A stretch of DNA of 60,695 nucleotides from Candidatus Zixiibacteriota bacterium (GCA_021159005.1 JAGGSN010000052.1:1-60695), one strand, 5' to 3'; counted from the first letter of the stretch, positions 44,237 to 52,174 are shown. Numbers and translations are program-made. Notes: a model not told the origin generated them from the sequence alone.

Positions 44237-44722
44237 TCATGCTTGCTCAGCTTTTCGTTTCTTATTCAGGATTCTATTCACTTTTACCGAAGAGGTGTTG
44301 CCATATACTTCTCCGTCAATGGTCACCACTGGAGCCAATCCGCAGCATCCCACGCAGCGCACGGACTCGAGACTGAAGAGAAGATCCTCTGTTGTTCCTC
44401 CCTCCTCCACGCCAAGATCCCGCTTTATGTTCTCGAGAATCCGGGTTCCTCCCTTGACATGACAGGCCGTGCCGGTGCACACGCAGATGGTGTGCTTGCC
44501 CCTGGGCTTGAGTGTGAAGCCTTTGTAGAACGTGGCGATGTGGAAGATGCGGTTCAGGGGTACATCCAGCTCTTCGGCGAGCGTTCTGGCAATATGCATT
44601 GGGATGTGGCGGTAGCGCTCCTGAACATCCTGGAGTATCTCAATCAGATTGCTTTTATCACGTTTCCATCGGGTCAATATGTTGTCAAGTATGTTATCCG
44701 GTTTGGCTATCTGCGTTTCCAT
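44237..44722 (-). CDS. HndA/NuoE-type [2Fe-2S] subunit
   Basis: A 161-residue NuoE/HndA homologue: an N-terminal helical bundle (SNLIEILQDVQERYRHIPM) and a thioredoxin-like domain binding [2Fe-2S] through VCTGTACHVKGG and RCVGCCGLAP. It relays electrons to or from the flavin subunit. The gene order NuoG-like arm, GcvH-like, NuoE, HndB, NuoF is a hydrogenase-type diaphorase operon with an extra gene between the iron-sulfur arm and NuoE. Confidence 0.94.
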   Translation of the reverse strand: METQIAKPDNILDNILTRWKRDKSNLIEILQDVQERYRHIPMHIARTLAEELDVPLNRIFHIATFYKGFTLKPRGKHTICVCTGTACHVKGGTRILENIKRDLGVEEGGTTEDLLFSLESVRCVGCCGLAPVVTIDGEVYGNTSSVKVNRILNKKRKAEQA

Positions 44723-44756
44723 TAAACTTTCTCCTTTTCCTTTTGGTGGTTTCCTT

Positions 44757-45698
44757 TCATGCTACCTTCTTCAGCTTTGCCAGCAGGAACTCGCCTACCA
44801 TTTCATCAATAAGATTTTCCCGCCAAGGCGCATTCTTCTCTAATTCATGGATGTTCTTCTGTCTAACGTCCCCGCCATTTATTTTCTCCTTGATCCGTCC
44901 AATCTCCTGCTCTATCCACTTTCTTGCTCTTTCCCCGTACAGGAGGTTCACCAGCCCTGACGGTAGATCGAGGGGTTTTATCATGAACAGCCACCCGCTG
45001 ACGTATGGCGACTGGTTCAACAGCCCCGGCTGTTCCAGCAGCCTTTCGTTTGTTGCGATAACCTGTCCTGATACCGGTGCCAGGAAGCTAATCCGCCCAG
45101 TATCAAGGCGGATATCACAGACTGGCGTACCCTCGAAAACGGTCTCGCCAGGACTCGGCAGCCGCACACCCCGGACGGAGCCTATTAGCCACTGCCCAAA
45201 GTCGTCCAGGCCCACGCGAACATCGCCGTCGCGTTCTACGCGAACCCAGGCATGGTTTCTGTGATAGTGCATCCCTTGGGGAAAACGGAAACCTTCAATC
45301 AAGTGCGAATCATCGGCGGGAAGACTCCAGTCTGGTTCGGCCGAGTCCTCCATCATCTGCTGAAAAGAGCAATTAGCGCAGTTGAACCCGTTGAGACACA
45401 ACTTGTAGGAAATTTCCCCTGTCAACATGTAGCGGCATTTGCGTGCCGAGGCGGGCAGTTTCTTGAAAAACTCTTCGAACTCGGCGCGTCGCTTCTCGAC
45501 CTCCTCCCAATTTGGGGATGGGGAAGCATGCGGTTGAACCAGCACCGGCCCGTCGACCAGTGCCTGATGCAGGGAACAGCGCTCGCACTCGTAATTAAGC
45601 GTGCAGAGCCTGTATGAGATAACGCCCGCGTCAACCCACACACACTGTCTGGCCGAGGTGGGCGTCAATTCCGTTTTATTCGCTTGTTTCCCAGACAT
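44757..45698 (-). CDS. Double-Cys4 GcvH-like protein lacking the lipoyl lysine
   Basis: A 313-residue protein with two C-x12-C-x5-C-x2-C modules (Cys 19-32-38-41 and 88-101-107-110), each carrying a GxISY[RK]LC signature, joined by a charged helix. A GcvH-like domain follows (about 143-245): YHRNHAWVRVE, VGLDDFGQWLIG, LPSPGETVFEG, LAPVSGQV and VSGWLFMIKP. The lipoyl-lysine position is Thr200 (RLDTGRISFLAP). A helical tail closes the protein. The Cys4 modules could bind zinc or an iron-sulfur cluster. Sitting between the iron-sulfur arm and the NuoE-like subunit, it probably belongs to their complex. It is not a glycine-cleavage protein: no GcvP or GcvT is present, and the modification site is lost. 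Confidence 0.8.
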   Translation of the reverse strand: MSGKQANKTELTPTSARQCVWVDAGVISYRLCTLNYECERCSLHQALVDGPVLVQPHASPSPNWEEVEKRRAEFEEFFKKLPASARKCRYMLTGEISYKLCLNGFNCANCSFQQMMEDSAEPDWSLPADDSHLIEGFRFPQGMHYHRNHAWVRVERDGDVRVGLDDFGQWLIGSVRGVRLPSPGETVFEGTPVCDIRLDTGRISFLAPVSGQVIATNERLLEQPGLLNQSPYVSGWLFMIKPLDLPSGLVNLLYGERARKWIEQEIGRIKEKINGGDVRQKNIHELEKNAPWRENLIDEMVGEFLLAKLKKVA

Positions 45699-45717
45699 GA
45701 CTTACCTCCTGAGCTTC

Positions 45718-47025
45718 CTAGCTCGATTTGGCTCCCGAAAAAAACATATCGGTGAGCCGGTTCCAGCTCTCCTTATCGAGAGTTCTGGAAAAGTTTTGCA
45801 GCAACTCGCCGCCGTCGGACAATGCAGCGCTTTCGCACTCAGTCAAGACGCTGAACAGGGAGTCCGACTCGTCTTGAGTCCACTGGCTGGCTTTGTCCGG
45901 ACCGATGAGACTACTCGCATCCTTGTAAGAATTCGCCGGCTCCATCGTATAGAGCCAACCCCGGTCGTAGCAGTCCTCATTGATAAGTGAGGGATTATCC
46001 TCTAAGGCGGGATTGATGTGGATTATCCTGCCCGATATAGGGAAGAGCATGGTGGCACGGTGCCCATTGCTGGATGCATTCAGGGCTGGGTCTCCGCGGT
46101 GTACCAAATCGCCCGGCATAGCTCTGAGCGCTATCTTGGTAATGCCTCCAATGATTTTCTGGGCGAAATCGTCCAGTCCCACGCGTGCGTGTTCTTTCGA
46201 GATCTTTGCCCAAGTGTGGCCTTGGTAATAATTGCGGTCTTCTATCAGAGTGAAATGGCTAACTTGCTTGGGCCGCTGGCGCAGACCGGGCGCCAAAGCT
46301 AAGACCGGATGCGTCCCCAACTCGTCGAATAGACGTTGATCCACCTCGCAGGTGGCGCAATCGAAATTGTTGGGGCATACCTTGTAGGAAATCAATCCCA
46401 TGCGAGAGTACCGGCAGAGCCGCTGGCTTTCCCCAAGCTCCTTCTTCCACCGCTCCTTTGTCACCGTCTCCATCTGCATGGCTCCCGTCGGGCACACATA
46501 AGTACAGGCGCCGCAGCCGATGCAGGCTTCAGGATGTATATAGAAGGGCGTTCCGACCACCCGAGTGCCGCCGCGGCCCTCGAAGCCGATAGCGGATGCG
46601 CCTACAATCTCGTCGCATACGCGGACACACAATCCGCACAGCACGCAGCTGCTCGGCTCGTCGATGGTTTTGAAACGTGACTTGGTAACGCCCAGCGAGG
46701 CCGCTATCTCCTGTACCTTCTTCACCTCAGGACACCTGGCCAGGAGAAGCTCGGCCATCAGCGCACGGTTACGGAGCACTTCATCGGTGTTAGTGCGAAT
46801 CTCAAGACCTTCACTAGCGGGGAAATTGCAAGAGGTCACTAACTTGGTACGCTTGCCGCGTTTCACCTCCACGATGCACATGCGGCAAACGCCATAGGGC
46901 TCCAACCCGTCCATTTGACACAAGGTAGGAACATCGATACCCATATCCCGTATGGGCTTCAGGATTGGCTCCCGATCCTCTGCTTTTACTTCATGTCCGT
47001 TGATTTTTATGGTTACCAGTGGCAT
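45718..47025 (-). CDS. HndD/NuoG-type iron-sulfur arm fused to a GcvH-like domain
   Basis: A 435-residue chimera. Residues 1-80 are a plant-type [2Fe-2S] domain (Cys 36, 47, 50, 66). The next ~40 residues replace the usual His-Cys3 cluster with LLARCPEVKKVQEIAASLG. Two [4Fe-4S] motifs follow (CVLCGLCVRVC, 127-137; CIGCGACTYVC, 168-178). Next comes a Cys4 module (204-217-223-226, GLISYKVC) and a GcvH-like domain (about 262-365: YQGHTWAKI, VGLDDFAQKIIGG, FPISGRI, YDRGWLYTMEP). The lipoyl-lysine position is Gly321. In HndD/HydA the same N-terminal arm leads into the H-cluster domain, which is wholly absent. First gene of a sigma-54-driven operon with diaphorase subunits. Confidence 0.88.
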   Translation of the reverse strand: MPLVTIKINGHEVKAEDREPILKPIRDMGIDVPTLCQMDGLEPYGVCRMCIVEVKRGKRTKLVTSCNFPASEGLEIRTNTDEVLRNRALMAELLLARCPEVKKVQEIAASLGVTKSRFKTIDEPSSCVLCGLCVRVCDEIVGASAIGFEGRGGTRVVGTPFYIHPEACIGCGACTYVCPTGAMQMETVTKERWKKELGESQRLCRYSRMGLISYKVCPNNFDCATCEVDQRLFDELGTHPVLALAPGLRQRPKQVSHFTLIEDRNYYQGHTWAKISKEHARVGLDDFAQKIIGGITKIALRAMPGDLVHRGDPALNASSNGHRATMLFPISGRIIHINPALEDNPSLINEDCYDRGWLYTMEPANSYKDASSLIGPDKASQWTQDESDSLFSVLTECESAALSDGGELLQNFSRTLDKESWNRLTDMFFSGAKSS

Positions 47026-47073
47026 ATTTTTCTCCTCTTTTCTTTATCTTTCGTTTGCATCTACAGTAGAGAT

Positions 47074-47090
47074 AAGCAATTTACGTGCCA
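47074..47090 (-). promoter_or_regulatory. Sigma-54 promoter for the diaphorase/GcvH-like operon
   Basis: On the minus strand TGGCACGTAAATTGCTT is an essentially perfect -24/-12 element, ending ~50 bases before the ATG at 47025. The rest of the 300 bp gap 47026-47325 has no supported gene; activator sites should lie within it. Confidence 0.82.
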
Positions 47091-47325
47091 ATGCCCCGAA
47101 AGAGGAATAAAGGCTTGCAAACAAAGCAAAAACAGCCTCATCGGGTGACCCTATGGTTGGACCGAAGCGTTGAAAATCACTACGGTAATGGACCGTGCTA
47201 TGGGCTTTTGTCTGATTGTAACTGCATGAAAACGTTGGAGATACTATTAATTGCCGAATATTTCTACGGCACTGTCGCGATATTCACACATTCGCTTGAT
47301 CCGGACCGGATGGTCCTGCCGAGAA

Positions 47326-47871
47326 TCAAGGATAAAGATTTGAGCGACATTCAGAACAAAGCCTAGTTGATTTCAAATCGGTCTGAGCCAGGCTATTGGA
47401 GGGGTACATTACACAGTTGCGGTCCAAGCAGTGAGTAAGACCCAGCATATGCCCCGCCTCGTGGATGGCCTCTTTCTCCACTCGTGACAGGAGTATCATC
47501 GTGTCGTTTGGGCGCCCATAAAATTCCTCGCTTAACCGGAAGGTGGAAATTACTGCGCTGCGTCCACAAAGCCTGGCCTGCCCGAAGATGAAGGTCAACA
47601 CAGGAATAGTAATATCGACATTAGTGATACCGAGAATCCACTGGTCGGGTCGCGGAAACCTGCTTTCCAACCATTCCAGTATTTTCAGGGAGTTGTATTG
47701 ATCACGTGTGTCATCCAGGGCGAAATCGGGACGCGGCTCGGGGGAGAGAATATCGCAGTTTAGCTCGAAGCAGGACCGGACTGCAGAACAAGCTCTCTCC
47801 TCCGCATCGTCAGGAGTATTTCCAAGTGAAACGATGCAGAGCTTGACCGGAGGTTCGCACATCGGCATCAT
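47326..47871 (-). CDS. Archaemetzincin-like zinc metalloprotease, second copy
   Basis: A 181-residue archaemetzincin homologue with the full motif HEAGHMLGLTHC. Further zinc-site cysteines follow in CLDRNC and CSEC, and the strand ILGITNVDITIPVLTFIFGQA matches the copy at 37686-38240. The N-terminal half (VKLCIVSLGNTP...) also follows the family. It again sits directly behind an NtrC-type regulator (13 bases), so the kinase-regulator-protease order occurs twice. The substrate peptide or protein is unknown. Confidence 0.88.
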   Translation of the reverse strand: MMPMCEPPVKLCIVSLGNTPDDAEERACSAVRSCFELNCDILSPEPRPDFALDDTRDQYNSLKILEWLESRFPRPDQWILGITNVDITIPVLTFIFGQARLCGRSAVISTFRLSEEFYGRPNDTMILLSRVEKEAIHEAGHMLGLTHCLDRNCVMYPSNSLAQTDLKSTRLCSECRSNLYP

Positions 47872-47884
47872 TGGCTAGGCTCTG

Positions 47885-49246
47885 TCAGTGTCGGCGCTTG
47901 GGCTTGGATAGGTTGTAATTTTTGATCTTGTTGTACAGCGTGGCTCTGTCGATTTTAAGCAAGCGGGCGGAGCGGGTAACATTCCAGCCAGTCATATCCA
48001 GCACTCTCAGTATGTGCTTTTTCTCCGCCTCCCTCAGGCTCATCTCTGCTTTCTCTTCGGGGAGGAACTCCTGACCGCCGCCGAAAGGCATATCCCGCAG
48101 TTGAACCAACGGCTCTTTGCCCACTACTATAGCCCTCTCAATGGCATTCTTCAGCTCGCGAATGTTGCCGGGCCATTTGTATCTCGAGAATATCTCGATC
48201 ACCTTTGGGGAGAATCCTTCCTTCTTTTTGTTCATCTTCATGCAAAACTTCTTCAGGAAGTATTCGGCCAGAAGGAGAACGTCATCTCCTCTTTCCCTCA
48301 GCGGAGGCAGGTGAATTCCGACGACGTTAAGACGGAAGTAGAGGTCTTCGCGGAAGGTGCCCTCCTCAATGTTTTTCTTCAGATTCTTGTTCGTAGCGGC
48401 GATCACCCTCACGTCTGTGTGTATCTTGCGATTGCCGCCCAGCCGGTAGCAAGCCTTTTCCTCCAGCACCCGCAACAGGTCAACCTGCACCTTGGGGCTC
48501 ATGTCGCCTACCTCGTCCAGAAACAGTGTGCCGCCGTCGGTGAGTTCGAACCTTCCCATACGTGCATGGTCTGCTCCAGTGAAGGCACCTTTATCATGTC
48601 CGAACAGCTCGCTCTCCACCATAGTATCGGGCAATGCGCCGATGGAGACTCCTATGAAAGGTTTATAGCGGCGCTCGCTGTTGCGATGGATGGCTTGGGC
48701 GATCAACTCCTTGCCGGTTCCACTCTCGCCGGTAACAAGTACCGTCGCATCGCTAGCGGCCACTGAGCCGACCATCTCCAGTACCTTCTGTATGGGCTTG
48801 CTGTTACCGATGATCTCGTCGAACTCGTAGATGGCATCAATCTTCTCGCGCAACATGATGTTTTCATCTGCAAGATTCTGCTTCTCGACGATCTTCTGCA
48901 GTTTCAAGGCCAGCATGTCGGGATCAATCGGTTTGATCAGGTAGTCGTAGGCGCCGACCCTCATCGCCTCAACCGCTGTCTCAACCGTGGCATATGCTGT
49001 AAAGATGATAACCGGAATGTCCGGTTTCGCTTTCAGTACCTTGTGGAGTACTTCGATTCCGTCAATGCGGGGCATTTTTAGATCCACGAGCAGAATACTC
49101 CACTCCTCGCGATCCAGGAGATCCAGCGCCTCCTTACCGCCTTCTACCGGTACGACTTCGTAGCCAAATTTCTTAAGCCACACCGAGAGAGATTCGCGGA
49201 CAATCTTCTCGTCGTCCACCACCATGATCCGCACTGCTGATTTCAT
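47885..49246 (-). CDS. NtrC-family response regulator, second copy
   Basis: A 453-residue sigma-54 activator with a receiver domain (VVDDEKIVRESL; LVDLKMPRIDG; LIKPIDPD), an AAA+ domain (TGESGTGKELIAQ, intact GAFTGA loop) and a Fis-type HTH (DRATLYNKIKNYNL). It overlaps its partner kinase gene by four bases. It is a paralogue of the regulator at 38266-39603 and is oriented towards the sigma-54 promoter at 47074, which lies just beyond the following protease gene, so that operon is its most likely target. Confidence 0.94.
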   Translation of the reverse strand: MKSAVRIMVVDDEKIVRESLSVWLKKFGYEVVPVEGGKEALDLLDREEWSILLVDLKMPRIDGIEVLHKVLKAKPDIPVIIFTAYATVETAVEAMRVGAYDYLIKPIDPDMLALKLQKIVEKQNLADENIMLREKIDAIYEFDEIIGNSKPIQKVLEMVGSVAASDATVLVTGESGTGKELIAQAIHRNSERRYKPFIGVSIGALPDTMVESELFGHDKGAFTGADHARMGRFELTDGGTLFLDEVGDMSPKVQVDLLRVLEEKACYRLGGNRKIHTDVRVIAATNKNLKKNIEEGTFREDLYFRLNVVGIHLPPLRERGDDVLLLAEYFLKKFCMKMNKKKEGFSPKVIEIFSRYKWPGNIRELKNAIERAIVVGKEPLVQLRDMPFGGGQEFLPEEKAEMSLREAEKKHILRVLDMTGWNVTRSARLLKIDRATLYNKIKNYNLSKPKRRH

Positions 49247-50478
49247 TGGACACCCCCGCTATTGTCCTCCTTTTTCTGTTTATTCTCATGCCCCAGAAAG
49301 ATACTGAATGTAGTACCCTTTTCTTTGGAACTCATTACGCGGATGTCGCCCCCGTGGCGTTTGATGATTCCGTATGACACGGCCAGGCCAAGTCCGACCC
49401 CTTTCCCCTTTTCCTTGGTCGTGAAGAATGGGGTGAACAGTTTGCCGATGTTATTCTCGGCTATCCCGCAGCCCGTATCCTCTATGTCTATCCGCACTGG
49501 CATGGGGTCTTTGGCCAGCCTCTCCTTGTCGTCAACCTGCGCGGCGTGGATGGTCAGCCGGCCTCCCTGGGGCATGGACTGGATTGCGTTGAGAATAAGA
49601 TTGAAAAAGACCTGCTTCAACTGGTCCATGTCCGCCTGGATCTGAGGAAGTTCTGGGTCAATATGCTTGATCACTTTGATGTCCTGCAGATTTGCCTTGT
49701 GACCTAATATGCTGAAGGTCTCGTCTAAAATGTTGCCGAGATTCACAGGTGCAAGCATCGGATAGGATTGGCGGGAGAAATCCAGCAGGCTCTTGATGAT
49801 TCTGGAACATCGGGTGAGCTCATGTTTGGAGTCGGTGAGAAATTTCAAAGCCTGCTTTCTGTCGAACTGGTCGTTTTCGAGATCCTTTGCAAGCGTGTGC
49901 AGATAAACCATGATGCCGCTGATGGGGTTATTAATCTCATGGGCTACGCCGGCCGCGATCTGGCCGAGGGAGACCATCTTCTCGCTCTGGATCAGCTGCT
50001 CCTGCAGCTGCTTAAGCTCGTTATAGGCCTGTTGCAGCTCCTTGCGCTTGTGCCGTTCTGCCTCAGCCATCGCCGCCTCGGCAATCAGTTTCTTCGTCGG
50101 CCTGAGATCGCGGGCTACCAGCACGATTCCGGACACATCACCGGAATCGTTTTTCAAAGAGGAACTCCTCAGCGAGATGGGTATCGGTTTCCCTTCCTTG
50201 GGCAACATGAAGCCCTCGATATTGGCCATGACCTCATTGAGTAGGTTTTTGTCTATCATGTCTTTCGGGGGCAACTCGGTCTTTTTGTCCTGCGAGGTAC
50301 TCAGGATCTTTTGAACCGGGTAATCGAGGATCTCCTCCTCGCTGTAGTGCAGTAAGGATAGGGTTGCCTGATTTACCTTAGTGACTATCCCATCCGGGTT
50401 GACCAGAATCACCGCATCAGCCATAACGCTGATCATCTGGGCACAGATATTGTCTAGTAACTCTTTTTCATCGAACAA
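49243..50478 (-). CDS. PAS-domain cytoplasmic histidine kinase
   Basis: A 411-residue soluble kinase with no transmembrane helix. An N-terminal PAS domain (about 10-140, AVILVNPDGIVTKVNQATLSLLHYSEEEILDYP) leads into a coiled linker (KRKELQQAYNELKQLQEQL), then HisKA with the H-box GVAHEINNP and HATPase (NAIQSMPQGGRL, DTGCGIAENN, GKGVGLGLAVSYGI). A cytoplasmic PAS suggests an internal signal such as redox state, in contrast to the membrane kinase of the first cassette. It pairs with the regulator at 47885. Confidence 0.92.
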   Translation of the reverse strand: MFDEKELLDNICAQMISVMADAVILVNPDGIVTKVNQATLSLLHYSEEEILDYPVQKILSTSQDKKTELPPKDMIDKNLLNEVMANIEGFMLPKEGKPIPISLRSSSLKNDSGDVSGIVLVARDLRPTKKLIAEAAMAEAERHKRKELQQAYNELKQLQEQLIQSEKMVSLGQIAAGVAHEINNPISGIMVYLHTLAKDLENDQFDRKQALKFLTDSKHELTRCSRIIKSLLDFSRQSYPMLAPVNLGNILDETFSILGHKANLQDIKVIKHIDPELPQIQADMDQLKQVFFNLILNAIQSMPQGGRLTIHAAQVDDKERLAKDPMPVRIDIEDTGCGIAENNIGKLFTPFFTTKEKGKGVGLGLAVSYGIIKRHGGDIRVMSSKEKGTTFSIFLGHENKQKKEDNSGGVQ

Positions 50479-50593
50479 GGTCTAATTCATCCTCATCAAT
50501 CCACTCGTTAAACCCGACGATGTCTACTGCCATCTTGCCCCTCAACTCTCCGATCGCCGGGCAGGTGCGTATCGTGTATACTATGGTTCACTA

Positions 50594-50617
50594 CGCTTGT
50601 TTTCAGCGCTTGTTTTC
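50594..50617. repeat. Direct repeat upstream of the PAS kinase
   Basis: Two exact copies of CGCTTGTTTTC (50594-50604 and 50607-50617) lie in the 141 bp gap between hdrB and the kinase gene, with a 13-base period. They could be a regulator site or simple repeat expansion. Confidence 0.45.
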
Positions 50618-50619
50618 TT

Positions 50620-51600
50620 TTAGGGTTTTTCTTCTACTTCACAGAAAGCCTTCATAAGGAAACTAGAGATATCGTCAATCTCTAACTCCTTATTGGATGC
50701 CTCCTTAAGGGTAGCCATGCAGATCGGACACATGGTGGCTACGCCTTGCCCGTTGGCATTCTTTAACTGCCGCACTCTCTTCTCGCCGATTTTATGGGAT
50801 ATTTTGGGGAAGAGCGATTCTATGGGGCCTCCACAGCAATGGGTCAGCTTCCCGTTGTCCTCCGGCTCTTTTACCGTGTAACCTGCCCGCCTTAGCAGCT
50901 GTCTTGGCTCCTCAATTACGTCTTCATAACGTGCATACACGCAGGAGTCGTGGACCGTGATTTCCTTTTCGATGCTGTGGAGCGGCTGAAGACCGTTGCT
51001 GGCAGCCAGAACCTCCAAGTAGCTTTTGACCTCAATGTCGTAGCCATCGATAACGGTTGGGTACACAGAGCGCAACATATTTGTGGTATGGGGATCAATG
51101 GTGATCACGGAGCGGACACCGTTCTCCTTCAGCAGGTTATAGACTCGCTGGGCTTGCATACGAAAAGTGTCGTCCGCGCCCAAGTCGTATGCGAGAGTGC
51201 CGGCGTAAAGCTCTTTCTTGTACAGGTAGCCGAACTCCACTCCCGCCTGCTTCAACAATATGGCAATGTTGCGGATGATCTGCCTGTAGCTCTTCACATT
51301 AGCCCTTGAAGGTATGGAGATGAATGCTGACACATTGAACATCCTGTTGAAAAACCTGCCCACACCAACGAACTTGCCGAGAAAAGAATCCTCTATGAGC
51401 CCCATATTCCTCACCGCGGCAATCATGTAGGGCAACAGTTGATACATCGAACCGGTATAAATTATTTTCTCGCCGCCTTCGGGTATGTCAAGATTCTTGG
51501 CCCACTCGATAGACCTCTTTTGAGAAATGGGAAATACAGTTTTCCTCTTTTTGAGGTTGTCCATCATGAGTCCGATTACGTTGCCGGTGGGAAGAGGCAT
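50620..51600 (-). CDS. HdrB-like heterodisulfide-reductase subunit (CCG domain)
   Basis: A 326-residue protein of the HdrB/HdrD/GlpC type. The C-terminal half has one complete CCG motif set (VHDSCVYARY, THCCGGPIESLFP, MCPICMATL) able to hold a noncubane [4Fe-4S] cluster. In the N-terminal half the matching positions read YTGSMYQLLPY and YAGTLAYDLG, so the first CCG motif has lost its cysteines. Canonical HdrB has two such clusters, so this version probably has one active site. Ribosome site AAGGAG. It follows hdrC after 15 bases. No methanogen cofactor genes are present, so the disulfide-type substrate is unknown. Confidence 0.85.
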   Translation of the reverse strand: MPLPTGNVIGLMMDNLKKRKTVFPISQKRSIEWAKNLDIPEGGEKIIYTGSMYQLLPYMIAAVRNMGLIEDSFLGKFVGVGRFFNRMFNVSAFISIPSRANVKSYRQIIRNIAILLKQAGVEFGYLYKKELYAGTLAYDLGADDTFRMQAQRVYNLLKENGVRSVITIDPHTTNMLRSVYPTVIDGYDIEVKSYLEVLAASNGLQPLHSIEKEITVHDSCVYARYEDVIEEPRQLLRRAGYTVKEPEDNGKLTHCCGGPIESLFPKISHKIGEKRVRQLKNANGQGVATMCPICMATLKEASNKELEIDDISSFLMKAFCEVEEKP

Positions 51601-51615
51601 AAGGTTTCTCCTTCG

Positions 51616-51927
51616 CTAAAGCTTGAATATCTCTTTACTGATATAGCTGCGTAAGAATCTCACGTTCTCTGCGATATGCACGTCGGCCGTGCAGTTCGCC
51701 TCGCATGTCTTACACAGCAAGCACTGGTATATGGTGTTCGTGTTCTCAAGCACCTTGTCCTCCAGGCCCAACAGGGCATATCTGAAGAGCTTGCGGGGAA
51801 GCAACTCGATCTCCATGGGACACACAGCGCTGCAGACCCCACAATTCATGCAAGCTGTGGCATTAAACTCCACTGACGAAGTTACCTTTTTTACAAAATC
51901 CGGATTTACCTTCGCTATTTCTGTCAT
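51616..51927 (-). CDS. HdrC-like iron-sulfur subunit
   Basis: A 103-residue HdrC homologue with two [4Fe-4S] motifs, CMNCGVCSAVCP and CLLCKTCEANC, joined by the typical SVEFNATAC and LGLEDKVLENTNTIYQC segments. It passes electrons from HdrA to HdrB. I use the ATG at 51927, because a start further upstream would overlap the preceding small gene. It lies directly before hdrB, as in methanogen and sulfate-reducer operons. Confidence 0.9.
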   Translation of the reverse strand: MTEIAKVNPDFVKKVTSSVEFNATACMNCGVCSAVCPMEIELLPRKLFRYALLGLEDKVLENTNTIYQCLLCKTCEANCTADVHIAENVRFLRSYISKEIFKL

Positions 51928-51931
51928 CCCT

Positions 51932-52174
51932 CTACCTACTCTCCACCAGAATATACTGGTAGTAGTCATCTTCGTTCGGTTCCTGGCTTTCCTCGATGTA
52001 GCCGTACTTCCTGGCGGCCATGACCCAGTACATCACCTCGTGCACGGGAAAACCCATGGCTTCTGCGATTTCCGGAACGGTCTTAGGCCCTTTGCTTAAA
52101 ACGGCCAACACCTTGTCCCGCATGAGCATCTCTTCTCTTATCACTTCTCGGAGATCTCGTACTTTGTCATTCAT
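51932..52174 (-). CDS. Small winged-helix-like protein in the hdr operon
   Basis: An 80-residue protein with a helix-turn-helix look: LMRDKVLAVLSKGPKTVPEIAEAMGFPVHEVMYWVMAAR, then a wing-like tail ending DDYYQYILVESR. Small proteins of this type occur in some hdr operons, but their role is not established; a DNA-binding or complex-assembly part is possible. It is tightly coupled: it overlaps hdrA by eight bases and precedes hdrC by four. Confidence 0.65.
   Translation of the reverse strand: MNDKVRDLREVIREEMLMRDKVLAVLSKGPKTVPEIAEAMGFPVHEVMYWVMAARKYGYIEESQEPNEDDYYQYILVESR

Noticed and set aside
44757-47025. Glycine cleavage H protein annotation for the GcvH-like genes
   Set aside because: The lipoyl-lysine is replaced, GcvP/GcvT are absent, and the domains are fused to Cys4 and iron-sulfur modules in a redox operon.
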